From: a bacterium
GTDB taxonomy: Bacteria; Campylobacterota; Campylobacteria; Campylobacterales; Sulfurimonadaceae
Assembly: GCA_018825665.1 (NCBI GenBank)
Contig: JAHJEG010000017.1
Span: 1 to 64,000, forward strand
Direction of reading: 5' to 3'
DNA length: 64,000 bases
The position numbers and the translations under genes are program-made. This document shows positions 1 through 9,729 of the stretch, one piece after another. Under the pieces are notes generated by a model that was not told the origin of the DNA, made no database searches, and saw only the letters and a program-made list of their open reading frames with translations. How positions within the stretch are numbered: the first letter of the stretch is position 1; every line of letters starts with the position of its first letter.

Positions 1-94
1 AGATTTATTTAATATAATAAATTGTAATATTTTTTCCTATCTGAAAATCTTTAGTGATTTTTTGACATATTTTATACATCCATAAGGGGATAGA

Positions 95-1519
95 ATGAAA
101 ATGAATCGTCGCGAAGCTATAAAATTAGGTGCTGCAAGTGTAGTAGCTGCTGCAGCAGCAACATCAATGACTGGTTGTAATAACGCGGAAGCGAAGCCTG
201 CTGGAGGGGCTTGTGCAACTAAGAAAGTTGGTGGTAAAGTACTTGGTAAACATCAAATAGTAGTTATTGGTGGTGGATTTGGCGGTCTTACCGTTGCAAG
301 CAACCTAAAGAAAAAAGACAGTAATTTTGATGTACTAGTTATAGAGAAAAATGACACTTTCATGTCATGTCCTGTTTCTAACACATACCTCGGTAAACTA
401 GAAGGTATGAATATCGGTAAATTTATCTTTGATTACAACCAGCCTGTTGAAAAATACGGTTACGGTATGCTAAAAGCTGAAGTTCTTGATATAGACCGTG
501 AAGCAAAGGAAATACATACTTCTCACGGTATCGTTCAGTATGAGATATTAGTACTTTCTCCTGGTATCGCTTATGATTATGAGGGTCAGTTCCCTACATG
601 GTCAAAAGAAAAGATCGCTCACGTAAGCCGTGTAGCTCCAGGTGCATTAATCCCGGGAAGCGAGCATGTTGCTTTAGAGAGAAACTTAAAAAATATGGAA
701 GACGGTAACGTGATCATCACTGTTCCATCAGGAAAATTCCGTTGTCCTCCGGCTCCTTTTGAGAGAGCTTGTATGATAGCAGCTTACATGAAAAAAGAGG
801 ATATTGCCGGTAAGGTTATCATCCTGAATCCAAGTAATGCGATTGCAAAAGGTGCAGCATTTAAAGAAGCTTGGAGTGAATTATACGGAGATATGATTGA
901 GCATATTGATTTTGCAACGATTACAGATGTAGATTCTAAAACAAAAACTGTTTCTTATACTCAAAAAGTATCTACAGGCAAAAAAGACCCTGACACTGGT
1001 GATTTCATCATGACACCGGTAGAAAAAACTCAAAAGTACGAAGTACTTAACCTTATCCCCAACAACAAGGCAAACCCTGTAGTTACTATGGCAGATTTGG
1101 AAGTTACAAGTGATTCTTTCCATAAAGTACTTATGAACGGTTGTTCTTTCCAAACTAAAACAGACAAAGATGTTTATGCAGTCGGAGACGTAGTGGGTCA
1201 CGCTATCCCTCCAAGTGGTCAAACTGCCAACTGGGCAGGTATCCAGTGTGCAAATGAAATTGCTCACCGCCTACACGGAAAACCGTACTCTCTTCCTGTT
1301 GAAAAAACTCCGGTTGCAGCCGGTAATGTTTGTTACTCTATGGTTGGAGACCAGCCAGAAGAAGGGATTATGGTTACTCATGACTTCAGCTGGACAGGTG
1401 CCGTTATCAAAGGTGCAGGTCATGTTCCAAAAGCTCCGGATGGTAAATTCAGATCTAAAGCGACTGCAAAAGCTTTACATGACTGGTACCGTGGGATTAT
1501 GGGAGATTTATTTAGCTAG
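95..1519 (+). CDS. Flavocytochrome c sulfide dehydrogenase-like flavoprotein subunit (FccB/SoxF type), Tat signal
   Basis: N-terminal MNRREAIKLGAA Tat-like signal, GGGFGGLTVASNL FAD-binding motif, C-terminal FCSD-like region; intact 474 aa ORF. Confidence 0.85.
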   Translation: MKMNRREAIKLGAASVVAAAAATSMTGCNNAEAKPAGGACATKKVGGKVLGKHQIVVIGGGFGGLTVASNLKKKDSNFDVLVIEKNDTFMSCPVSNTYLGKLEGMNIGKFIFDYNQPVEKYGYGMLKAEVLDIDREAKEIHTSHGIVQYEILVLSPGIAYDYEGQFPTWSKEKIAHVSRVAPGALIPGSEHVALERNLKNMEDGNVIITVPSGKFRCPPAPFERACMIAAYMKKEDIAGKVIILNPSNAIAKGAAFKEAWSELYGDMIEHIDFATITDVDSKTKTVSYTQKVSTGKKDPDTGDFIMTPVEKTQKYEVLNLIPNNKANPVVTMADLEVTSDSFHKVLMNGCSFQTKTDKDVYAVGDVVGHAIPPSGQTANWAGIQCANEIAHRLHGKPYSLPVEKTPVAAGNVCYSMVGDQPEEGIMVTHDFSWTGAVIKGAGHVPKAPDGKFRSKATAKALHDWYRGIMGDLFS

Positions 1520-1579
1520 AAAGGGGCTTCGGCCTCTTTTGCATCTAAATAAAATCAAAACTTTATATAAAGGAATTTT

Positions 1580-2308
1580 GTGAATAGAAGAAATTTTTTA
1601 AAAGTTGCCGGTGCTACGGGAGCACTTATAGCTGTCTCCCCATCAGCAATCAATGGAAAATTGCACGCAAGCAACGGCGGACTCTACAGTACGTATGAAA
1701 GAGTACAGTTGGTCGACGCGAGCGGTGCACCAATAAAAGCCAGCGCACTTAAAAAAGAAACGAATTATGTTTTTAACTATCCATATGCTTCGACTCCTGC
1801 CATACTTCTAGACCTTGATACTCCAACTGCACAAAATGTTTCTCTTAAATCTGAAGACGGGGAAGAGTATATTTGGAAAAGCGGTGTCGGTGCAAAAAGA
1901 ACAATCGTAGCGTATACGGCAATCTGTTCTCATCAGTTGGCACATCCGACTCCAAATGACAGTTTTTTACAGTACTGTCAAAAAGACAAAACTACCATGG
2001 CATTTAAACATGGCGGTGTTATGGTTTGTTCATCCCACCTCTCATCATTTGATGTGAGCAAAGGGTGTAAAAACTTGTCTGGTCCTGCAGGGCAGCCTTT
2101 GGCATCAGTAATTCTTGAAGTGGCGGAAGATGATACGATTTGGGCTGTAGCAGTATTGGGTGCGGACAAGTTTCACGAATACTTTAAAGCTTTTAAACCG
2201 GAATTTAAAATGTTTTACGGTGGAAAAAGAAAGGCTAAGGAATTAGTTAAAGAATCTGCCCTGACTGTTACTCTGAGCGAGTATACAAAAGAGATTATTC
2301 AATACTAG
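1580..2308 (+). CDS. Rieske-type [2Fe-2S] protein, Tat signal, GTG start
   Basis: MNRRNFLKVAGATGALI Tat signal; CSHQ...CSSH cluster-ligand pattern. Confidence 0.8.
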   Translation: MNRRNFLKVAGATGALIAVSPSAINGKLHASNGGLYSTYERVQLVDASGAPIKASALKKETNYVFNYPYASTPAILLDLDTPTAQNVSLKSEDGEEYIWKSGVGAKRTIVAYTAICSHQLAHPTPNDSFLQYCQKDKTTMAFKHGGVMVCSSHLSSFDVSKGCKNLSGPAGQPLASVILEVAEDDTIWAVAVLGADKFHEYFKAFKPEFKMFYGGKRKAKELVKESALTVTLSEYTKEIIQY

Positions 2309-2317
2309 AGGGGACTT

Positions 2318-2725
2318 ATGAAAATAATAAAATTAACAACTCTTGCAGTAGTGTTAGCTTCAGCGCTTAGCGCTGGAAATGTAGCAAAACAATCGCAGTT
2401 ATCCTCTGATATGAGAGATATGTTATCGGCGATACAAGAGATTCAAAAAAGCGGTTTTTACCAGGATTATGATGGGATGAGCAGCGGCGTTGAAAAACTC
2501 AAAGCCGGACTCAAATCGTTAACAACGACGGATGCAAAAAGTTATCTTCCTGATGATCAGGCGTATGCAGACAAGTTTGCAAAAAAAAGAGCTACCATGA
2601 TTGAGATGTATGCCAACGATTTAAGTGCGGCGGCAAAAGCAAAAGATATGGATGAAGCTCTTGAAGACTATACACAGCTTCTAAAACAATGTACCTCCTG
2701 CCACTCTCGCATCAGAGCGTGGTAA
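2318..2725 (+). CDS. Periplasmic cytochrome c with C-terminal haem (class II-like)
   Basis: Signal peptide; single CTSCH near the C-terminus. Confidence 0.8.
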   Translation: MKIIKLTTLAVVLASALSAGNVAKQSQLSSDMRDMLSAIQEIQKSGFYQDYDGMSSGVEKLKAGLKSLTTTDAKSYLPDDQAYADKFAKKRATMIEMYANDLSAAAKAKDMDEALEDYTQLLKQCTSCHSRIRAW

Positions 2726-2827
2726 TATAAAGAACAAATCCCTTTTGCGGATTTGTTTTTCTGTCCTTAAGCCCTTTTCACGACAAACTAAGCTAAGATT
2801 ACATATAAAAAATCCAAAGGCTTTACG

Positions 2828-4243
2828 GTGTCAAAACATCCGACAAAAACTCAAACGAAACATTCTATGCAGTTTATGGTTTTACTGTTTGGATTGCTCT
2901 TGTGGTTTTCCCCTGCACCCGAAGGCTTAAAGCCTGAAGCATGGCATCTTTTTGCTATATTCATAACGGCTATCGTCTCTGTTATTTTAAATGCCCTGCC
3001 AATTTTTACTTCATCCATACTGGCTTTGAGCACGGCAGTTTTAACAGACACTCTCTCAAGCGAAGAGGCTTTTAGCGGCTTTAGCGAAGATTTTATCTTA
3101 CTGATCGTCATAGCTTTTTTAATAGCCAGAGGCGTTATCAAATCAGGTCTTGGCAAGAGAGTAGCTTTTATAATTATTAAAAAATTCGGTAAATCCAGCC
3201 TTGGGCTCTCCTACTCCATAATAGCCGCGGATATGTTTATCGCACCCGCATTTCCGAGTAATACGGCAAGAAGCGGTGTTTTGTTTCCCATCGTTAATGC
3301 ACTCGCAAATGACAGCGATTCAAAAGTCGCCAATGGAACCAGAAAAAAAATAGGTTCCTTTTTGATGATGAGTTCAATGGCGGGACTTACCCTCTCCTCT
3401 TCCATGTGGCTCACAGCCATGGCTGCGAATCCTGCCGGAGTTGCAATTGCAAATGCGCTTGGAACAAATATAACGTATTCTTCCTGGGTCATGGCGGCAT
3501 CTGTTCCTATTTTGGTGCTGTTTTTTCTTATTCCCTGGGTAATCTATAAAATTTATCCTCCACAAATAAAACATACTCCTCAAGCGCCTCTTGTTGCGGA
3601 AGAAGCGCTTAAGACTATGGGCAAGGTCAGCAAAAACGAATGGATAATGGCCGCAACTTTTTTAGGGATGGTGTTTTTATGGATTGTCTCCTCTGAATGG
3701 GGGATAAACAAGACTGCCGTTGCACTGCTCGGTCTTGGTGTTCTTATGGTGAGCAATATTTTTACCGTAGATGATTTAAAGCAGGAGGGAGGAGCCCTGG
3801 AAACGCTTATCTGGTTTGCAATACTCTATACCATGAGCGTGTATCTCAATAAATTTGGTTTTATGGGATGGATTGGTGACTATATATCCTATGGGGTATC
3901 CGGTTTTGGCTGGCCTGCAGTTTATGTTAGCTTGGTTCTAAGCTATGTTTTAATCCACTACTTTTTTGTCTCCCAGACAGCTCAGATGCTGGCTCTGTTT
4001 GGAGTTTTTTTGCAAGTCGGGATAAGCGCCGGAGTGCCGAGTGAGATGCTCGCTCTTATGCTTTTGTTTGCAACTAACTTCAATGCCCTCATCACGCCTC
4101 AGGGCTCCTCTGCCAATGTCATCTATGCGGGAAGCGGCTATATTGAACCGGGTGAGATATATAAGGTCGGCGGCATCGTGACGCTGGTGAATACGCTCGT
4201 CTTTTTAACCCTCGGTACAGCATGGATGATGCTGATACTCTAA
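2828..4243 (+). CDS. DASS/SLC13 family anion (dicarboxylate/sulfate) transporter, GTG start
   Basis: Polytopic membrane protein with DASS-like features. Confidence 0.8.
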   Translation: MSKHPTKTQTKHSMQFMVLLFGLLLWFSPAPEGLKPEAWHLFAIFITAIVSVILNALPIFTSSILALSTAVLTDTLSSEEAFSGFSEDFILLIVIAFLIARGVIKSGLGKRVAFIIIKKFGKSSLGLSYSIIAADMFIAPAFPSNTARSGVLFPIVNALANDSDSKVANGTRKKIGSFLMMSSMAGLTLSSSMWLTAMAANPAGVAIANALGTNITYSSWVMAASVPILVLFFLIPWVIYKIYPPQIKHTPQAPLVAEEALKTMGKVSKNEWIMAATFLGMVFLWIVSSEWGINKTAVALLGLGVLMVSNIFTVDDLKQEGGALETLIWFAILYTMSVYLNKFGFMGWIGDYISYGVSGFGWPAVYVSLVLSYVLIHYFFVSQTAQMLALFGVFLQVGISAGVPSEMLALMLLFATNFNALITPQGSSANVIYAGSGYIEPGEIYKVGGIVTLVNTLVFLTLGTAWMMLIL

Positions 4244-4252
4244 GATGCAACT

Positions 4253-4279
4253 CCGGCATGTGGAACTTCCACATGCCGG
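4253..4279. repeat. Inverted pair of the 11-mer: CCGGCATGTGGAA-C-TTCCACATGCCGG
   Basis: Perfect 13-bp arms around 1 nt, starting 9 nt after the stop of the DASS gene. Confidence 0.95.
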
Positions 4280-4296
4280 GGATAAGAACATAAAAA

Positions 4297-5160
4297 ATGA
4301 ACACTACCCACTTTACCTATCTCTTGATACTGGCAATGTTTTTATGGGGCGGGGGATGGACTGCCTTAAAAATACTGACCCTGGATCTGCCAATGGAAGT
4401 AATAATCTTTTGGCGATTTTTTATTATGAGCATCTCCTTTTTGCCCATACTTTATTTTCTAAAAAAACCGCTCATTTTAAATAGATCGAATCTAAAATAT
4501 ATAGCGGGGAGCTCTGTGCTCAACATAGCCTTTATGGTCTCATCCTTTTTGGCAATCAAGTACGGTTTTGCGGGAGCGGGAGGTGTGGTTATAACAACAC
4601 TCAGTCCGGTTATGACCTTTTTGCTTGTTGCCCTCATCTTTAAAAAAAGACTCCAAAACACTCAGTATTTCGGTCTTTTTATCGGTGTGATAGGAGGAGG
4701 CGTTATGTTGGAGCTTAACGATATGGACCTCTTTTTCAAGGGCTCAAACATCTACTTTTTGTTATGTGCGCTCATCTGGGCCGGCGTCACCATGCTCTCT
4801 CAGCATTCCAGGCAGCATATACACCCCATCCATTACAGTTTCGTAATCTCCGTTATCGCAAGCATCATCACATTTTTTTATGCGTACAACTTTGATTTAT
4901 CAAGTGTGTTTGAACAAGACGGCAGGTTTTGGATTGCAATGATTTATCTTGCCGTTCTTGGGCAGAGTGTGGCTACCACTATATTTTACATGGCAAGCGG
5001 AGAGCTTGGGAGCGAAAAGACCAGTTCCTTTATGTTCTTGGTTCCGGTCTTTGCCCTTTTGATAGCATGGATACTCCTGGACGAGCCAATGCTTACGCAT
5101 GTACTCATCGGCGGTGCGATAAGTCTGCTTGCGGTGTATTTTATAAATAAAAAACATTAA
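4297..5160 (+). CDS. EamA/DMT family transporter
   Basis: Polytopic, two EamA-like halves (WGGGWTALKI, FLVPVFALLIAWILLDEP). Confidence 0.85.
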   Translation: MNTTHFTYLLILAMFLWGGGWTALKILTLDLPMEVIIFWRFFIMSISFLPILYFLKKPLILNRSNLKYIAGSSVLNIAFMVSSFLAIKYGFAGAGGVVITTLSPVMTFLLVALIFKKRLQNTQYFGLFIGVIGGGVMLELNDMDLFFKGSNIYFLLCALIWAGVTMLSQHSRQHIHPIHYSFVISVIASIITFFYAYNFDLSSVFEQDGRFWIAMIYLAVLGQSVATTIFYMASGELGSEKTSSFMFLVPVFALLIAWILLDEPMLTHVLIGGAISLLAVYFINKKH

Positions 5161-5235
5161 AACTCCTATATTAATAGAGTTTTAACACCAGCTCTTGTAA
5201 TATTTATCATTAGATATTTCTATACAGGGTTATAA

Positions 5236-6420
5236 ATGAAACATATTCTTATCTTAGGCGGCGGATTTGCCGGGCTTGAAGCTGCAATATATTTAAAAAA
5301 AGCTGCTTTTGATGTGACACTTGTAAGTGAGAGGGATTATTTTTTCATCTATCCCACCTCCATCTGGATTCCGACAAGAGAGTCTGAGTTTGAAGATGTC
5401 TGCATAGATCTGCATCAGCTAAAGAGAGTGCACGGCTTTACTCTCATAGTGGATTCCATCACTCAAATCAATGCCAAAGAGGGCAATGTAACTTTAAAAA
5501 GCGGTACCTGCCTCAACAACTATGATTATCTCGTAGTGGCTATGGGAGCCTCTAAAATGAAGCATAAAGGGATTGAAAACACCTTGTCTATCTGTGGAGC
5601 TCCTCAGCAGTCTCTTCTCATTAGAGACAAGCTCGATGAGATCATTGCAAAAGGGAGTGCGAATATATGTTTTGGTTTTGGAGGCAATCCAAAGGACACC
5701 TCAGCCGTTCGCGGAGGACCTGGGTTTGAGCTTATGTTCAATGTCCATAATCTGCTGAAGAAAAAAGGCATCAGAGACAACTATAAACTGACATTTTTTG
5801 CTCCAATGCCTGAACCCGGAAAGAGGATGGGACCTCAGGCGCTTAAAATGATGGATCTTTTTTTTAAGAAGCTCCATATAGAAAAACATTTTGGCACAAA
5901 GATAAAATCTTTTGAAGATGACGGAATCGTATTTGAGGATGATACGAAACTTCATTCCGATTTTACAATGTTTATACCTGCGGGGAACGGGCATGAGGTG
6001 GTAAAAAACTCGGACCTGCCTACAAATGAAGCCGGATTCATCAAGATAGACGACTTTTGCAATGTTATATTTGAAGATACAATGATGCCTGAGAACATCT
6101 ATGCCATAGGTGATATCACGGCGCTTGAGGGGTATGACTGGAGAGCGAAGCAGGGGCACATCGCCGAAGTGATGGCCAGAAATGTTGCACATAATATACA
6201 AGCCAGAGAAGCCGGAAAATCAAACTTCAAAGGGTATCACAGGCATCTCAATATCTTATGCGTAATGGATAGCGGAGACGGTGCGGCCTTTGTTTACAGA
6301 GATGAGAAAAGAGCCTTTATGTTTCCCCTTCCCCTCATAGGCCACTGGCTGAAAAAAGCCTGGGGGAGTTATTGCAAGTATTCAAAACTTGGCAAAATAC
6401 CGAGAATACCGGGAATGTAA
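5236..6420 (+). CDS. Sulfide:quinone oxidoreductase-like FAD-dependent oxidoreductase
   Basis: GGGFAGLEAAIYL dinucleotide fold, YAIGDIT FAD motif, SQR-like length. Confidence 0.75.
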   Translation: MKHILILGGGFAGLEAAIYLKKAAFDVTLVSERDYFFIYPTSIWIPTRESEFEDVCIDLHQLKRVHGFTLIVDSITQINAKEGNVTLKSGTCLNNYDYLVVAMGASKMKHKGIENTLSICGAPQQSLLIRDKLDEIIAKGSANICFGFGGNPKDTSAVRGGPGFELMFNVHNLLKKKGIRDNYKLTFFAPMPEPGKRMGPQALKMMDLFFKKLHIEKHFGTKIKSFEDDGIVFEDDTKLHSDFTMFIPAGNGHEVVKNSDLPTNEAGFIKIDDFCNVIFEDTMMPENIYAIGDITALEGYDWRAKQGHIAEVMARNVAHNIQAREAGKSNFKGYHRHLNILCVMDSGDGAAFVYRDEKRAFMFPLPLIGHWLKKAWGSYCKYSKLGKIPRIPGM

Positions 6421-6550
6421 GCAAATATGCATCTCACACTAAATCCACATTTTTTGCCTTTATACTATCTGTTGAGAAAGAGAAATACAGGACTGAATGT
6501 CTGAATGAAGTGTAGACCTCTTTTGAAACACCTCCCTTAAAATTCTAGGA

Positions 6551-6594
6551 GGGTGTCGCGTCTTCTTACCCTTAAGGTGCGGCACCCTTTTTTT
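6551..6594 (+). terminator. Rho-independent terminator
   Basis: GGGTGTCGC / GCGGCACCC stem (one G-U) followed by 7 T. Confidence 0.7.
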
Positions 6595-7630
6595 ATCCTT
6601 CGTTAAGTTTTCTTTTTTGTTTCATTTTTCTTTTTGCAAGTTCGCGCATATCTTCCGTCGTGTCACTCTCATCGACTATCTCTACGCCCAAAATAGTCTC
6701 AACACAATCCTCCAAGGTCAGGATTCCCTCTGTCTGATCGTAATTATCCGTAACAAGGAACATATGCTCTTTCTTTGATATCAGCAGGTCCAATGCTTTT
6801 GATACGGGAATATTCTCGTTTATACGGAAAATATCTTTTTTTATTGAACCCACACTGACACTGTCGTCCGTCAGTGCCTGTTTAAAGATTTTTTTAGTCA
6901 GGACTATTCCCGTCACATCCTCCTTGGAACCTTTATAGATAGGTATCCTGGAAAACTTGAAGATTGATGCTTTTGTCTCTATCACCTCTTTTATGCTCAT
7001 CTCTTCATCAAGAGCAAACATTACGCTCCTTGGGGTCAGAATCTCTGAGACTTTTATTCTGTTGAGCTTCAGTATATTTTCAATGACCTCTGATTCTTTT
7101 TCATCAATTATTCCGTCATCCTCGCTCATCCACATACTCTCCAGGAGTTCCTCTTTTGTAAAGGTATGCGCGCTTTTCCCTTTTGAGATCCTGTTGGTCA
7201 CAAAGAGCGTACTTAGAATAATAGGATACGTCATCCATATAAAAACTCTGATGATATGTGCGGCAGCCGGAGCCAAGTGTTTCCAATAAATAGCTCCTAT
7301 GGTCTTTGGTATGATCTCTGATAAAAATAAGATTGCAAATGTTAGTACGATAGAGACATACACGACCGCATCATTTCCAAAAAGGATAGACGCCTGAGCA
7401 CCTACCGCTGCGGCACCCAAAGTATTTGCGATTGTGTTTAAAATCAAAATTGAAGCAATCGATTTGTTTATGTGCTGTTTGTGGTTTCTAAGAAGAGCTC
7501 CGACAATCGGGCTCTCTTTTTCCAAAACCGAAACATAAGACATGTTTACCGATAAAAGTACCGACTCCAAAATCGAGCATAAAAATGACACAGTAACTGA
7601 TAAAACGAAAAAAAGTATTAATAAATCCAT
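6593..7630 (-). CDS. CNNM/CorC family protein (DUF21 + CBS domains)
   Basis: DUF21 membrane domain, CBS pair, CNNM-like LTPRSVMFAL. Confidence 0.85.
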   Translation of the reverse strand: MDLLILFFVLSVTVSFLCSILESVLLSVNMSYVSVLEKESPIVGALLRNHKQHINKSIASILILNTIANTLGAAAVGAQASILFGNDAVVYVSIVLTFAILFLSEIIPKTIGAIYWKHLAPAAAHIIRVFIWMTYPIILSTLFVTNRISKGKSAHTFTKEELLESMWMSEDDGIIDEKESEVIENILKLNRIKVSEILTPRSVMFALDEEMSIKEVIETKASIFKFSRIPIYKGSKEDVTGIVLTKKIFKQALTDDSVSVGSIKKDIFRINENIPVSKALDLLISKKEHMFLVTDNYDQTEGILTLEDCVETILGVEIVDESDTTEDMRELAKRKMKQKRKLNEG

Positions 7631-7646
7631 TAATTTTTAATTATCC

Positions 7647-8975
7647 TTATATTAAAATCCATGTAGCAAGCCCTAAAAAACTGAAAAAGCCCACAACATC
7701 TGTAACCGTTGTTAAAATAACCGTACTGCCGATGGCAGGATCCACATCCATTTTTTTTAAAAAAAGAGGTATCGTAGCGCCAAAAAAACCGGCCATGAAA
7801 AGATTGATAATCATGGACAGTGCAATTACAAGACCAAGCATCCACATGCCAAACCATACATACGCTATAGCACCCATCAGCAGAGCAAACAAAAATCCGT
7901 TTCCTATCGCTATGGCAAGCTCTTTTTTTATAATCCTCTGGGCATCACCCTTTGAGATATCTCCAAGGGCAAGCTGTCTTACAACAACGGTCAGACTTTG
8001 CGTACCGGCATTTCCGCCCATAGAGGCTACGATAGGCATAAGTACGGCAAGTGCTACCATACTCTCAAGCGTATCGGCAAATATCCCGATAACCACGGAT
8101 GCGGCTATAGCCGTAAAAAGATTTAACCCGAGCCAGGTAGCTCTTTTCCTTCCGGCTTTGATAATCTCATCATCTTCCTCCGCCTCATCATCGACACCGG
8201 CAAGGTTATACATCTGTTCTGTAGCGTGCTCATTGATAATATCATAGATATCATCCGATGTAATACGCCCCAGCAAGACACCATAGGCATTTGTGACCGC
8301 CAAAACCGACAGGTCATACTCTTCGAAATAGTGCACAACCTCTTTGATATCTTCTCTGTCATGCGCTTTTTTGGGCTCAAAGTTTTTGCCTGATTCTTTA
8401 ATGTTCTGCGTCAGTGTTTTTGAAAAATCAAATGTCAGAAGGTCGTCGAGTCCTATAGCGTAAACGAGTTTGTCATCTTTTTGGGTTATAAAAAGATTTT
8501 GAACATTCTCAAGTTCATTCAACTTTCGTAAATGTGAAAATCTTGACACTACATCCTGCACGATCTCGCTTTTATGTGCTGTAAAGACCTCCGTCTGCAT
8601 ATAGGCACCGGCTTCAAAATCTTCATAGTTCTGCAGTCTTGCGATATCGACCTGGTCTTCCCTGTTAAGGTTCTTAAAAACCTTGGAAGCCACATGTTCG
8701 TCAAGTTCTTCAAGTTCCTGCATAAAATTGGCTTGGTCATCACTCTCAAGCTCAGACACCGCCAAGGAGAGTTCATCAATACTTAAAGACTCGACAATAT
8801 CATCAAAGTATCTGTCCGGAGCCGCAAGGGCGACATCACCGATAATATCTTTTGGGATAAGTTTTATGGCAGCAGCGAGCTCGCTCTCATCAAGCTCTTT
8901 AAGGATCTTTGCTATATCTGATGGATGAATCTCACTAAGTTCATGAGAATTTAAATATTCTTCTACTTTATTCAT
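7647..8975 (-). CDS. mgtE: Magnesium transporter MgtE
   Basis: MgtE N-terminal + CBS + transmembrane domain (MPIVASMGGNAGTQSLTV). Confidence 0.93.
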   Translation of the reverse strand: MNKVEEYLNSHELSEIHPSDIAKILKELDESELAAAIKLIPKDIIGDVALAAPDRYFDDIVESLSIDELSLAVSELESDDQANFMQELEELDEHVASKVFKNLNREDQVDIARLQNYEDFEAGAYMQTEVFTAHKSEIVQDVVSRFSHLRKLNELENVQNLFITQKDDKLVYAIGLDDLLTFDFSKTLTQNIKESGKNFEPKKAHDREDIKEVVHYFEEYDLSVLAVTNAYGVLLGRITSDDIYDIINEHATEQMYNLAGVDDEAEEDDEIIKAGRKRATWLGLNLFTAIAASVVIGIFADTLESMVALAVLMPIVASMGGNAGTQSLTVVVRQLALGDISKGDAQRIIKKELAIAIGNGFLFALLMGAIAYVWFGMWMLGLVIALSMIINLFMAGFFGATIPLFLKKMDVDPAIGSTVILTTVTDVVGFFSFLGLATWILI

Positions 8976-9207
8976 GTGACTCTATATATGATTTAACATG
9001 CCCGAAGTTTACACAACTTTGCACATGCCATGTTTTGATGGCGATATTATACACTATAATAAGCATTAAGAACTTATACCAAAAATTACTTTTTATACAA
9101 TCGGCTTCGCAGCAGCTATTCTATTATTTTCAGTAAATAATGTTTTTAAATATTGATTAAGCACTTAAGTTCTACAATGACGCTAACTTACACTATAAGG
9201 ATACTCA

Positions 9208-9654
9208 ATGAAAAAGATTTTACTAAGTGCGATAGCTGTTTTGGCTCTTAGCACATCTGTTATGGCCGGGACAAACTCACAAACCGGTTGTGGTCTTGGC
9301 GCCGTTATTATCAAGGATGATTCTACAGCAATTATGTTGGCTCTTCAGGCTACGACAAACGGTACTTCAGGGAATCAGACCTTTGGTATCACTTCGGGAA
9401 CCCTGGGCTGTAAAAAGACTAAACTTGTTATGAATGAAAGAGCTGAAGAGTTCGTTGCATCCAATATGGATATTCTTGCAAAAGAGATTGCAGTTGGTCA
9501 CGGAGAATCTTTGGACACTTTGGCTGAGCTTTTACATGTTCAGGACAAGGCAACTTTTTCTGCTTCTCTTCAGTCAAACTACAACAGCATCTATACAAGT
9601 CAAAAAGTAGAAATGGCTGATGTACTGGATAACATCTCGACAACTTCTCTTTAA
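9208..9654 (+). CDS. DUF3015 family periplasmic protein
   Basis: Signal peptide, QTGCGLGAVI motif. Confidence 0.75.
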   Translation: MKKILLSAIAVLALSTSVMAGTNSQTGCGLGAVIIKDDSTAIMLALQATTNGTSGNQTFGITSGTLGCKKTKLVMNERAEEFVASNMDILAKEIAVGHGESLDTLAELLHVQDKATFSASLQSNYNSIYTSQKVEMADVLDNISTTSL

Positions 9655-9662
9655 ACGGGATA

Positions 9663-9697
9663 AAACCAAACGGAAATACTCCGTTTGGTTTGTCTTT
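9663..9697 (+). terminator. Hairpin terminator
   Basis: AAACCAAACGGA-AATAC-TCCGTTTGGTTT, perfect 12-bp stem, T-rich tail. Confidence 0.75.
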
Positions 9698-9729
9698 ATT
9701 CTCCCAATCCACCTTAGGAAATTTCTATT

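Noticed and set aside
881-1267. Antisense ORFs overlapping real genes (e.g. 881..1267, 5701..6201, 50801..51847, 33328..33831)
   Set aside because: They lie opposite confident genes, have implausible composition and no SD; treated as shadow ORFs.
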